This document shows, piece by piece, positions 11,276 through 21,829 of a stretch of DNA of 64,000 nucleotides. The notes beneath the pieces were generated by a model, which was not told where the DNA came from, made no database searches, and was given only the letters and a program-made list of their open reading frames with translations. The stretch covers positions 9,043,501 to 9,107,500 of the forward strand of contig NC_083505.1 in assembly GCF_032362555.1 (NCBI RefSeq), read 5' to 3'. The stretch's first letter is position 1. The number at the start of each line of letters is the position of its first letter. The translations under genes and the position numbers were made by a program. Source of the stretch: Amyelois transitella (Eukaryota; Arthropoda; Insecta; Lepidoptera; Pyralidae).

Positions 11276-12313
11276 AAAAAAGAAGAAAAATCTTCCCGCC
11301 TTTTTTTTGAACGTTTTTCCGAATACACATCTTTTTATCGAGTCCAGAGTTTTATTTTCGTCAAAAATTATAAATCAGGACTAGTTGTCCTCATCATGGT
11401 CCTTCGAGCCGGATGATAAATTTATGTGGATCTGCGTTAATATGAATAATTTCAGTAAAGACGATTATTAATATCACCGGACTCGAGGCGGCATTACTAC
11501 CTAAAGGAAAATTCTGCAGATGACGAAGTACATTTATATGGTGTTAAGTAGTAATATTATATTTAAATAACTAACCCAACACTCGAACAGGTAATGTTAA
11601 GTGTGTTAATTAAGGATTTTATAAGGTTAGTACTATTTATAACACTTTATGTTTGTTAATACCTAGCATCTTTCTCCATTGTTTTTTACGTAATATTTGC
11701 TATAATTATATCCAAATTATACTTAATTAAATAGGTATAGGAAGCATTGTTGTTTCATTATTTGGATATATTATTTGTTATTTTAGCAAATTCTTTTATT
11801 ATTCACGTAAAATAAAGGTGCATAGGTCAATTTATTGTTACTAAGTTATCATCGCAGGTGTATCATAGGAACCTAGGTAGGTCAATTTTTGTTGCCGTCG
11901 TGTATGATTGTAATTTGTTATTTCGGTTTAATGAGCCTATTTTATTCATGGTGATGTACTTATTTTCAATGCAAAGTAATTAATTAACCCGATAGTTTAT
12001 TTTTGCAGCAAAAATCACTTAGGCCCTTGTTATCATTTAATAGACAGTAAAGTTTGTTTATTTTAATTTATCGACACATTCATTTTCAATTAATGCTTTT
12101 TGTTATTTTAATTGTCGACAAATTATTGTTAGATAATGAACGCATTAAATTGGTAGGCATAACTGTATCTTTACTTTAAACATCGGTTGTTTATATTTAC
12201 ATTGTAAACATTTCAGGTTGACCACATCCGTTTCCCAATATGTCTGAAGAAAAGGAACTTGTTAAGAAACGTGGTAGTTTTAAGGGACGTTTGACGCTAT
12301 TCATCAATTACGG

Positions 12314-15300
12314 ATGGGGAAGATCGAAAGTATGTATGAACTTTACAATGAGGTACAGTTACGTTTAGAATGTTTAGCTGACGATATCAATTTTCGATTA
12401 ACCGAACGAGCTGAGTTCGAGTCTTTGTATTACAACTCACTGTCTAGGGCACAGGACTTACTATATAAGTACAATAATGATAAAGAATCGGTAAGTAGTG
12501 ATAAAATTACCCGTATTAGTCAACGTAAGCCTGTTAGGTTGCCCACCATTCAGCTCCCAAAGTTCAACGGGACTTATAGCAATTGGTTGGAGTTCCGTGA
12601 CACTTTTATCAGCCTTATTCATTATAATGACGAAATTGACCAAATTAATAAATTCCATTACTTGCGAGCGTCTTTGGAGGGATCTGCTGCTGTTGTAATT
12701 CATGCCGTTGAGTTTTCAGCCGGAAATTACGACATAGCTTGGAAATTGATATGTGATCGTTTTGACAATAAAAGATTATTGGTGCAGAATCATTTATCCT
12801 CCTTATTTAATTTAAACACTATAGTAAAAGAGTCATCTTTTGTGTTAAAAGATTTAATTGATCAACTTAATAAAAATCTACGTGCATTGGAGTCACTAGG
12901 TGAGCCTGTGAAACACTGGGACACTTTATTAATATATATAGTGACTTGTAAATTACCTCAGCAAACATTGCGTGAGTGGGAGGATCATAAGGGTCGCATA
13001 GATAAGGATATAGTAATTACATTTAGTACATTCCTACAATTCATTCGCACGCGCTCTGACTTATTGGAAACCTTAGAGTTAGCGCGAGCTCGCAATAATG
13101 CTTCTCCCTCTAAGCATAGTACAGGTAGGATACAATCTATGCTTGTTGCTCAGAATCCCAATAATAATAATTTAAATAATAAGTTGTGTCCGCACTGTAA
13201 GTCGGATCACTTATTAAGTAGTTGTTCACAATTCCTTGCGCTTAGTGTAGACGCCCGTTTCAAGTTAATGCCTAACTATAAAGTTTGTTATAATTGTTTT
13301 CGTGTTGGTCATTTCGCCAATCGTTGTAAAAGGCCGGGTTGCAAATTGTGTAAACGCCGTCACAATATATTGTTGCATTTGACGGATAATAAGCATGTTT
13401 CAAATTCTTGCAATAATAATGATAATAAAAATACATCACGAGATAGCTCATTTGTTTTCATGCCTTCGTTACCGCCCGCTGACGCTGGGACAAGCACTGA
13501 TGCGAGTGCAAATAATTTAACTTTGTCTGCGCATCTCAGTTCGTCTTGTGGTGATAACGGTGAACACCGCGGTGGTGTTTTGTTGTCTACCGCTCTTATC
13601 AAGTTATGTGATCAGAACGATCGTGAGCACATAGTGCGGGCCCTGCTTGATAGTGGTAGCACTTCATCATTTATGACAGAACGCTTATGTACTCGGCTCA
13701 ATTTGAATACTAGTCATGTTAACGGTTCAGTCTATGGCATAAATAACGTGAGTTCTCATGTAGGCAAAATATGTCACGTAAAGATGACCTCTTTATACAA
13801 CTCTTATACTGCAAAGTTAAGTTGTTTTATTTTGCCATCATTAATGAGTGTTATGCCTTGTCGCGAAATCGACATTTTAGACTTGAATATTCCAGATAAC
13901 ATATTTTTAGCGGACCCCACATTTAATAAGCCGTCAGAAGTAGATATATTAATAGGTGCTGATCTCTTCTGGGACTTGGTCGGGTCACAGAGAATTAGAC
14001 TAGGTGTAGGTAAGCCGGTACTGTGTGACACGTTACTAGGCTGGATAGTTTCCGGTCCTGTTACTTATAATCAAGGCAAGCGTAGGTCAAATGATATTTC
14101 TTGTAATTTTACTCAGACAGATTCCTCTTTTAATAATGATTTTAATAAAATTCACAATGATTTGGTGAAGTTTTGGAATCTGGAAGAGATAAACCCTCCA
14201 TTCTCTCATTATTCACCTGAAGAAAGGTTATGTGAGGAACATTTTTTGAAAAATACGACACGTTTAGATGATGGTCATTTTTGTGTTCGTATTCCAATGA
14301 AGCAAAGTCCTTCCATGTTAGGAGACTCATTCCAAAGGGCATCTAAATGTTTTTATTCTCTAGAACGTAGACTGAAATCAAAGCCTGACTATGGCACTAT
14401 GTATCGAGATTTCATGTCTGAATATATAGAGTTAGGTCACATGACTGAAAAAACTAATATTGATATTAGTAAAGGATATTTTATTCCACATCACGGAGTG
14501 CTGCGTGAAAGTAGCACTACTACAAAGTTGCGTGTAGTCTTTAATGCAAGTAGCCCTACTTCTACAGGACTTTCATTTAATGATGTGCAGATGGTGGGAC
14601 CTACAGTGCAGGATGACCTCATATCTATACTTCTTCGGTTCCGGCAACACAAATACGTGTTGTCAGCTGATGTTGCAAAGATGTATAGATGTATTTATGT
14701 TCATTCTGCTGATAGGCACCTGCAGCAGGTACTGTGGCGCGATAATGATGGCGATCCTGTCAAAGTTTTTGAGTTAAACACAGTTACTTATGGCACGTCT
14801 AGTGCACCATATCTTGCTACGCGTTGCCTTCAGCAAATAGGTATTGATTATAAAAATAACGATTCCCAAATGGGTGAGTCATACCCATGTAGCAAAGATA
14901 AGATTGCTGAAATTATCATGCACGATTTTTATGTAGATGACCTGCTGACAGGAAGTGATGATTTAAATGAGGTTAAGTTTATTTGCACAGAGGTTACCAA
15001 CGCACTGGCTTCGGCTTGTATGCCGCTTAGAAAATGGAGATCTAATGTTACGGAATTAGTTTCTGAAGCTTCTCAGTCATCGTTAGAGTTAGACATAGGA
15101 CCTAACGAATCTAATAAGTTGTTAGGATTAGACTGGTTTGCTAGTTCTGATGAATTGGGATTTTCTTGCTCCACGTTGCCTCCTAAGGATTGTGTGACTA
15201 AGCGTGACATACTCTCTGCCATAGCACGGATTTTCGACCCCTTAGGTCTTTTATCACCTTGTGTAATAACTATGAAAATGCTATTGCAACGCATGTGGTT

Positions 15301-17485
15301 GGATAAAATCTCATGGGATGAGCCATTATCTCCGGTACTTAATGATATTTGGAACACTATTGTGAAGGCATTGCCAATTATTAATGATTTTCGTGTTCCG
15401 CGCCTTGTTGTGTGTGACGTTTACACTACGTTGGAACTTCATATATTTACAGACGCGTCTGAGCGTGCCTATGGCGCGTGCGTCTATGTACGTAGTGTTA
15501 ATCATAAGGGTGAATATTTGATACGGCTTCTAACGGCTAAAAGTCGAGTGGCACCGATTAAGCCGACCACCATTCCAAGGTTGGAATTGTGTGGGGCTGT
15601 GGTCGGAGCCCGTTTATGTGAGAAGGTTCTTAGTTCTTGGCGAGTAAAACCAAGTCAAGTTTATTTCTGGACTGACTCCACCATAGTATTGGGTTGGTTG
15701 CAGATGTTGCCTGCTAAGCTTCAGCCATTTGTACGCAATCGCGTTGCTGAAGTTTTAGACAAGGCGGGCCACTGCACATGGAGACACGTTCCAACCGATC
15801 ATAATCCTGCAGACCTAATATCTCGTGGTGTGGATATTAGTGTTCTAAAATCTTTAGACTTATGGTGGAGCGGTCCCAGCTTTCTAAAGCAACATAGTTC
15901 ACATTGGCCTTCTCCATGTAAATCATTAGAGTTAAACGATCTGCCTGAAACTCGACCTTCTGTTTCTTTGAGCGCTACTATTCGTAATGATAGTCTAAGT
16001 TACACTCTTATAGATTTTAGTAGATTTTCAAATTATTTAAGGCTTATCCGCACTGTAGGTACTGTTTTAAAATTTATTAAATTGTGTAGAAAAAAGCCTA
16101 CAGCTAGTAAATTTCTGTCACAAGACGATTTGCAGGATGCACTAAATGTTGTCATTATCCAAAGTCAAAAGGAATCATTTCCTGAGTATGAAATGCTTTC
16201 TGGTAATCGTAAATTGCCAAATAAAAGCGCCCTTATTAAATTTAATGTATTTCTTGATGATAATAAAATAATGCGTGTTGGAGGACGCTTAGTTAATTCC
16301 TTGTTTTGTTTTGAGAAAAAGCACCCTATTATTTTACAGTCCACTCATAAATTTACAAAATTACTTTTTGAATTTGAACATATAAGGTTAATGCATGCAG
16401 GCCCACAATTGATGTTGGCTTCTATTAGAGATTCGTACTGGCCTATAGGCGGACGAAATTTAGCGAGGAGTTGTTATCGTAAGTGTGTACGTTGCTGTCG
16501 CATATCAGGCAGAACAGTTAGTCCTATAATGGGCAATTTACCACAGCAGCGTCTCCTTCCAGGCGGTTATCCCTTTCAGTGCACTGGTGTGGACTATGCT
16601 GGTCCCATCATGGCTGCTAGTCGGCAAGGTCGCGGATATAAGCTGATAAAAGTGTACATTGCAATTTTTGTGTGTTTCACCACCAAGGCTATCCATTTGG
16701 AGCTGGTGAGTGACTTAACGAGTAATAAGTATTTACTAGCATTATTTCGATTTATTTCGCGACGGGGAAAGCCCGATAATATTTATTCCGATAACGGTAC
16801 CTCATTCGTAGGGGCCTGCAATGAACTTTCGAAGTTTCTTAAAACTAATTGTGATTCCTTGAGCGAACAATTAGCTAATGATGGTATCAAATTCCATTTT
16901 ATCCCTGCGTATAGCCCTCATTACGGCGGTCTTTGGGAAGCGGGTGTCAAGTCAACAAAATTCCACCTTAGGCGAGTGTTGGGAAATTGTAACCTTACGT
17001 TTGAAGAACTTAACACCACGTTAGTTCAGATTGAGGCGATATTAAATTCACGTCCACTGACGCCTCTGTCTTCCGATCCAGCAGATTGCACCCCATTGAC
17101 TCCAGGACATTTTTTGATAGGCCGGCCCCTTACTTCACTTCCACGGCATGATATCAAGGACCATTCCACTGCTTCATTATCACGTTTCCAACGAATAGAG
17201 CAGTTACGCCAGCATTTTTGGGCTCGTTGGAGTAAGGAGTTCGTATCTGAGTTGCAGCACAGAACCAAGTGGCAAAAGGGCAACGATACACTGAAGCTGG
17301 GAGCATTGGTCGTCGTTAAGGAAGATCATCTACCTCCTCTCAAATGGCGATTGGGAAGAGTCATTGCCGTCCATCCTGGATCAGATGGAATTGTTCGGGT
17401 GGCAGACATCACCACATCTGTTGAAGTCATACGAAGAGCTTTCAATAGGATTTGCCCTCTACCCGTCGACGCAGAGTTTGGTTGA
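12314..17485 (+). CDS. BEL/Pao Gag-Pol polyprotein (1723 codons from this ATG)
   Basis: A long uninterrupted frame with the domain order of BEL/Pao elements. The Gag core of the DUF1759 type begins near residue 75 (LPKFNGTYSNWLEFRD). CCHC-like knuckles lie at about 293-345 (C-x2-C-x3-H, CYNCFRVGHFANRC). An aspartic protease has LLDSGSTSSF near 445. The reverse transcriptase has VVFNASS near 741 and the YVDD box near 873. RNase H follows, with TDASERA near 1045. The integrase catalytic residues sit at VDYAGP (~1425), SDNGT (~1491) and WEAG (~1540), with a DUF5641-like tail after it. The protein would act in the cytoplasmic particle and in the nucleus. A better start is probably the ATG at 12240, which opens a typical basic N-terminal segment, but that frame differs from the main one and is lost near 12312. 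This copy therefore appears to carry one small frameshift at its N terminus and is otherwise open. Confidence 0.9.
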   Translation: MGKIESMYELYNEVQLRLECLADDINFRLTERAEFESLYYNSLSRAQDLLYKYNNDKESVSSDKITRISQRKPVRLPTIQLPKFNGTYSNWLEFRDTFISLIHYNDEIDQINKFHYLRASLEGSAAVVIHAVEFSAGNYDIAWKLICDRFDNKRLLVQNHLSSLFNLNTIVKESSFVLKDLIDQLNKNLRALESLGEPVKHWDTLLIYIVTCKLPQQTLREWEDHKGRIDKDIVITFSTFLQFIRTRSDLLETLELARARNNASPSKHSTGRIQSMLVAQNPNNNNLNNKLCPHCKSDHLLSSCSQFLALSVDARFKLMPNYKVCYNCFRVGHFANRCKRPGCKLCKRRHNILLHLTDNKHVSNSCNNNDNKNTSRDSSFVFMPSLPPADAGTSTDASANNLTLSAHLSSSCGDNGEHRGGVLLSTALIKLCDQNDREHIVRALLDSGSTSSFMTERLCTRLNLNTSHVNGSVYGINNVSSHVGKICHVKMTSLYNSYTAKLSCFILPSLMSVMPCREIDILDLNIPDNIFLADPTFNKPSEVDILIGADLFWDLVGSQRIRLGVGKPVLCDTLLGWIVSGPVTYNQGKRRSNDISCNFTQTDSSFNNDFNKIHNDLVKFWNLEEINPPFSHYSPEERLCEEHFLKNTTRLDDGHFCVRIPMKQSPSMLGDSFQRASKCFYSLERRLKSKPDYGTMYRDFMSEYIELGHMTEKTNIDISKGYFIPHHGVLRESSTTTKLRVVFNASSPTSTGLSFNDVQMVGPTVQDDLISILLRFRQHKYVLSADVAKMYRCIYVHSADRHLQQVLWRDNDGDPVKVFELNTVTYGTSSAPYLATRCLQQIGIDYKNNDSQMGESYPCSKDKIAEIIMHDFYVDDLLTGSDDLNEVKFICTEVTNALASACMPLRKWRSNVTELVSEASQSSLELDIGPNESNKLLGLDWFASSDELGFSCSTLPPKDCVTKRDILSAIARIFDPLGLLSPCVITMKMLLQRMWLDKISWDEPLSPVLNDIWNTIVKALPIINDFRVPRLVVCDVYTTLELHIFTDASERAYGACVYVRSVNHKGEYLIRLLTAKSRVAPIKPTTIPRLELCGAVVGARLCEKVLSSWRVKPSQVYFWTDSTIVLGWLQMLPAKLQPFVRNRVAEVLDKAGHCTWRHVPTDHNPADLISRGVDISVLKSLDLWWSGPSFLKQHSSHWPSPCKSLELNDLPETRPSVSLSATIRNDSLSYTLIDFSRFSNYLRLIRTVGTVLKFIKLCRKKPTASKFLSQDDLQDALNVVIIQSQKESFPEYEMLSGNRKLPNKSALIKFNVFLDDNKIMRVGGRLVNSLFCFEKKHPIILQSTHKFTKLLFEFEHIRLMHAGPQLMLASIRDSYWPIGGRNLARSCYRKCVRCCRISGRTVSPIMGNLPQQRLLPGGYPFQCTGVDYAGPIMAASRQGRGYKLIKVYIAIFVCFTTKAIHLELVSDLTSNKYLLALFRFISRRGKPDNIYSDNGTSFVGACNELSKFLKTNCDSLSEQLANDGIKFHFIPAYSPHYGGLWEAGVKSTKFHLRRVLGNCNLTFEELNTTLVQIEAILNSRPLTPLSSDPADCTPLTPGHFLIGRPLTSLPRHDIKDHSTASLSRFQRIEQLRQHFWARWSKEFVSELQHRTKWQKGNDTLKLGALVVVKEDHLPPLKWRLGRVIAVHPGSDGIVRVADITTSVEVIRRAFNRICPLPVDAEFG

Positions 17486-17512
17486 AAGAGAGGCTTTCAA
17501 CGCCCGGGGGCA

Positions 17513-17572
17513 TGTTTGCGCCAATTAATTATCTGTGCGCAATTTTCATTGTAAAAAAAAAGAAGAAAAATC
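17513..17572 (+). repeat. Truncated 3' LTR of the BEL element
   Basis: It starts with TG immediately after the G-rich CCCGGGGGCA tract. It runs about 60 bases to GAAGAAAAATC, where RTE coding sequence (GCCTATGACAGAG) begins with no spacer. Only its last ~19 bases can be compared with the 5' end of the element at 11276, where they match. Confidence 0.7.
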
Positions 17573-18685
17573 GCCTATGACAGAGTTGAGAGGAATGAAT
17601 TGTGGTCAGCACTTTCTATGCATGGGGTGAGCAGTCTCTTAATACGAGCACTGAAATCCTTATATGAGGATTCGAGTGCTTGTGTCAGGATAAACGGAGC
17701 GCACACTGAGTGGTTTAAGATTGAGAAAGGCGTTAGGCAAGGATGTGTTGCGTCACCGTGGCTGTTCAACCTATTTATGGATAGCTGTTTGACAGATTTG
17801 AAAGAGTCTAAAAGTGGATTAAGGATGAATGAGTTACTCGTCAAATGTCTGCTCTATGCCGACGATCAGGTTATACTGGCGTCATCAGCGGAGGAGTTAC
17901 AGGAGATGGTAAACTGTATGCATGAAGCTTTAAAAGAGAAAGGAATGAAAGTGAACGTAAGTAAAACTAAAACACTGGTTTTTGAAATGGAGAAAGAAAT
18001 GACAGCATGTAATATTTTGATTGGAGGAGAAAAAGTGGAGCAAGTGAAAGAGTTTGTATATCTAGGATCAAAGTTTACATCAGATGGCAAGTATGATAGT
18101 GATATTGAAAGGAGAGTGAACGCGGGGAACATGGTGAATGGAGCTTTGCATGCCTTTATGAGCAGTCAGAAACTATCCAAAAAGGCTCGACTGGCTGTGC
18201 ACAGGGGCGTGTTGGTCCCGACATTAATGTATGGGAGTGAAAGTTGGGTATGGCAAAAGAAGCATGAAAGCAGAATAAATGCAGTGGAAATGAGAGCGTT
18301 AAGGAGTATGATGGGTGTGAAATTGAGTGACAGGATAAGGAACAGCGTGATAAGGGAATGTTGTGATGTGAAAGAAGATGTAGTTACAGGAATAGAAAAG
18401 GGTATGTTAAGATGGTTCGGTCATGTGGAGAGGATGAATGAAAGCAGGTTGACTAAGCAGATATACAAGGAGAGTGTGGAGGGAAAGGTCGGAGTGGGAA
18501 GACCTAGACGAACGTATCTTGATCAAATTAAGGACGTCCTGGTAAAGGGTCAGGTCAAAAGTACCCGAAACCGCCGAGCTTGTATGAAGAGAGTTATGAA
18601 TGTGGACGAAGCGAAAGAAGTATGCAGAGATCGTGGCAAGTGGAAAGAGGTAGTCTCTGCCTACCCCTCCGGGAAAGAGGCGTGA
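17573..18685 (+). pseudogene. RTE-clade reverse transcriptase, C-terminal part only
   Basis: The frame is open from the junction; the first ATG is at 17600. It contains VRQGCVASPWLFNLFMD and LLYADDQVILA, the latter being the RT catalytic YADD box. The thumb and C-terminal region follow, with FVYLGSKFTSDGKYDSDIE, GSESWVWQKKHESR and a terminal SAYPSGKEA. The endonuclease domain and the front of the RT domain are missing because of 5' truncation. A protein from this frame would not be active as a retrotransposase. Confidence 0.9.
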
Positions 18686-18704
18686 TTTTATGTATGTATG
18701 TATG
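17573..18704 (+). mobile_element. 5'-truncated RTE LINE fused to BEL, with (TATG)n tail
   Basis: The sequence begins inside the reverse transcriptase gene at the AYDRV motif and runs to the 3' end, which is TGATTT followed by a TATG microsatellite. It then meets the right copy of the 59-bp direct repeat. Its protein is identical, over 361 residues, to the corresponding part of the minus-strand copy at 38502-40028, so both are recent. There is no gap between the BEL 3' LTR fragment and this sequence. Confidence 0.9.
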
Positions 18705-18763
18705 TATATTAGTATTTTAAATATAAACACATATAAGTACATTAGAACTAAGATCGAATTGAA
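18705..18763. repeat. Right copy of the 59-bp direct repeat (target-site duplication)
   Basis: Identical to 11217-11275 and lying immediately after the TATG tail of the RTE sequence. After base 18763 the two flanks diverge: A-run of BEL on the left, TTCATGAATG on the right. Confidence 0.9.
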
Positions 18764-19575
18764 TTCATGAATGTAGTATATAATGACTGTTTGTTTATCT
18801 AAATAATTAAGATATTAAAATTAACACTTTTGAGCAATCTGTCACTATTAAATGACCGTAGCCTCTCAATGTTTTAAGTCTTTTGGCTCTGTCTACCCTG
18901 TAGGGATAAAGACGTGATTATAAAGTAGATACTTATATAGGTACTTAAAGCTCGTAACATTAGAACTGAAAATTTTATCGATAACTCCCCAATTTATTTT
19001 CATGTTAAATTTTTTTTTTACATCTCTACTCGCGTTAAATTAAAATCTACCGCTTCCATACTGAAATGCCCTACCACTAGTTTAACTGTGAAATTTTTAT
19101 GTACAAATAAAATAACATTGAATTGAATTACTAATGAATTTTACGTTCCTTTGTGCTCTGCTCATTCTACGTTAAAAAGATACTTACTACATAGGTAACT
19201 GTACCTTTCGCACCCCTTTCTGATAGACGGAAGCTCAATATAAGCAATAAGTAGGATTTAGAGCGCAATTGGCGCCAGGTGAGGCAAACTGACATTGAAG
19301 CACAAGCCTTGTGAACACGTAATTGCTTTAGTTAATTAATGATCGTGATAAATGGACCCACCTATCTACTGTTTGTTGTTATGGAAACTAAAACTTTCAT
19401 TCTGCAGCTAGATTGACTTCCATATATACTTATTAAGATGCCTTGTAATAAACAGAAATAGTTTACATCTCAACAACTCAGAAAAAACAAAGTGCTTGCC
19501 AGTTGCTTCTCTTACCGTGTACTCGTACATTGTAAAAGTTAGTCAAGAAAAAGGCTAATAAACTTAAGGTTCTTA

Positions 19576-19705
19576 AAAAATTTGAATCTTAATTCCATCA
19601 CTTAATTTTTCTTACAGCTGAACGTGGCCCTTGAGTCTTTTCGAGAGAGTTGGCTGTCTGCCGCGTCAGGGCTAGTAACGTGATAACATGTATGTAATGT
19701 AAGTA
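19576..19705 (+). repeat. RTE-tailed SINE-like repeat, 5'-truncated
   Basis: Family blocks seen in order are TTTGAATCTTAATTCCATC, GCTGAACGTGGCC, GTCTTTTCGAGAGAGTTGGC and AACGTGATAACATGTATG. It is diverged but collinear with other copies. Confidence 0.65.
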
Positions 19706-20636
19706 AGTAATGTGAATGAAACAGAAAGCTTAATAAATTATATAAATATATATAAATAAATACAATTACATATTTAATAAAAAGGCAAAAACAAATATAG
19801 AAATACTATCGTTGCCGCTTGCCTGCATTTGCACCGACGTTTCCAGCTATTCGCCTCGAAGAAAAATAAAACGAAAACTTTTTATCGCGAAATGTTTGTG
19901 TCTGCAAAAAATGCCTCGTGTATTTTGAGATTGGGGCGGGAACAGCCGACGATGGAACAGGACCTTATATTCGAGATTTATTTTATGGCGCAGTCGTAAA
20001 TCTAAATGGCGCAAATCTTCATTCTCAAACAACGAGGGAGTCGTGGCTTGAGATGACAACAGTACATTTAATTTATTTTTGTACTAATAAAAAATTGTAT
20101 AGTAACTAAATGCAATAGATAAATACAATATATTCACTGCTATAACTACCTATAACTGAAGAAATGTAAATAAGTAGCTACTACTACCTTATTAAGAACT
20201 TTTCAAGTAATGTACAAACGTTTACGTTTCAAACATTTGTGCAGATAAACATGACCCCCTGTATATACAATCCAAAACCAATAAGGTGTCAGATTTATAT
20301 ATTCAGTTTGTCCAGTCTGTCCAGCCAGAATTTTCAATTTGCTTTACCTACTTTAATTTAGGTAGTATCGTCTAGTCAATAGTAAAACGATTTGGGTGGG
20401 GTGCCTACCGCTCATGTATAGGTTGATAGGTCTTCCTTCTTCTTCCTTCTGGAGTTTATCCCGGTTACATACTCACCTCTCTGGAGAGGCATCGTGGGTG
20501 CACTCTTTGACCATAATCCTGGAGTGGACAACACGAAGCAATTCCCGTTTAACCACGGCATTCCTTTTATGGGAACCTTACTCTGGATCTGCCTTGTGAT
20601 TTCCGGCAATTATGAATAGAACCAATTCATAAATTT

Positions 20637-20795
20637 CCCATGAATGCCGTAGAAGGTGACTAAGGGATAAACTTGGTACTCTCTTTCTCTTCTCATCATA
20701 AAGCCATACAGCTGACTTGGACTTTTAGTCATTTCAAGACTGTTAGCTCTGTCTATTCCGCAAGGGATATAGACGTGATAAAATGTATGTAAATC
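20637..20795 (+). repeat. RTE-tailed SINE-like repeat, partial
   Basis: Contains GGTGACTAAGGGATAAAC, CATAAAGCCATACAGCTGAC, ATTTCAAGACTGTTAGCTC and CGCAAGGGATATAGACGTG followed by TGTATG. An internal deletion removes the GGCGATGGGCTAG core. Confidence 0.65.
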
Positions 20796-21829
20796 TGGAA
20801 CATGAAAAACTGCACTAAATACATGTGTCTATTCCTTTGTTCGCTATGATATCCATGGGAAAATGATAAGAGTGGTAATATTTTTGAAGTACCGGGAGCC
20901 GCAGGGCACATGTTTTTAATTGGGACTTATAACACTGATGCTGAATAATAAGTTGATCATTTGGTATTCGCCAAACAGCATGAATGTTAGAAAGCATAAA
21001 AATAGATAGGTACTTTTAATTTTATGGTCTAAACTCTAAATATTTGTAGTAATGGACACCCGCGTCTCCGCCAGGTGTTAAAATGCCTTTTTTAAATTAA
21101 TAGAACTTTTATCCATGGCCAGAAAAACTAAAGAAAAATAACTGTCATAAAATTTTTGACAGATCGCAGCTGTGCGCTGTTGGATGTTTCTGTTGTTTAG
21201 TTAAAAAGTCGTAGATGTGTATTTTGTGGTTAAAATCATAGTTAAAACACATTATTTTAAGTTTAATTTACTGTAAGCACGACTGAGCTTTGCAAAAAAT
21301 ACAATTGTCTGGAATATGACGGCGGTAAATAACTTTGTTTTTATTCACATCTCAATGGTTTTCCGTTTGCGGTTTATACAAACATAGTAAAAGTACACAA
21401 TATTTAAACAAATTACAAGCTTTTTATCCGATAAAAGATAAATCCATCATAGTAAAAACTTATTCTGGATGTCTTTATAACCTATTAATTTTCAATATGG
21501 CTCACCCTAGACAAAAATAAAGAGTATTATTACATGTAGCTTGTCTTCCTGACCTGTCAACTTATTATAATTAAAAAACAGGTATATTCATCAAAATGGA
21601 TTGTGTTATTAGATGAAGATAACAAACATACAACAAAGTGGTTACATAAGTTACCCTTGTTGTTGTTTTAATAAAATATTTATACTTAGTGAAGGTTTTT
21701 TATTTTCAGATTCATTATAATAAAAGAACACCTGTCATGTAATGTTAATGTAAGTTTATTATTGTTAATGTCAATTTTACAGAAATAAGTGAATGTTTTT
21801 AAACTTGGGCCCATATCTTTTTAGGAATC

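Larger units (their letters stand above)
11276..17572 (+). mobile_element. BEL/Pao retrotransposon copy, lacking the LTR start at its 5' end
   Basis: The leader (11276-12239) is followed by gag-pol (12240 or 12314 to 17485), a purine/G-rich tract at about 17502-17511, and the first ~60 bases of a 3' LTR beginning TGTTTGCGCC at 17513. That LTR piece ends in TAAAAAAAAAGAAGAAAAATC, and the 5' end of the whole copy is the same A-run plus GAAGAAAAATC. So the first ~39 bases of the LTR are missing at the 5' side, and the 3' LTR is cut off after ~60 bases by direct fusion to RTE sequence. No 4-6 bp integrase-type duplication flanks BEL itself. I could not identify a clear primer-binding site. Confidence 0.85.
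18764..21824. other. Intergenic region with several degraded repeats
   Basis: No gene is recognised. Degraded RTE-tailed SINE copies lie at about 18835-18920, 19576-19705 and 20637-20795. A different dispersed repeat at about 20396-20560 shares CTCACCTCTCTG and GAGAGG blocks with 47100-47170. The last ~600 bases before AMBRA1 may hold its promoter and an untranslated first exon, which I could not place. Confidence 0.45.

Noticed and set aside
17026-17283. Antisense frames in the BEL gag-pol region
   Set aside because: They overlap conserved integrase coding sequence on the plus strand and resemble nothing.
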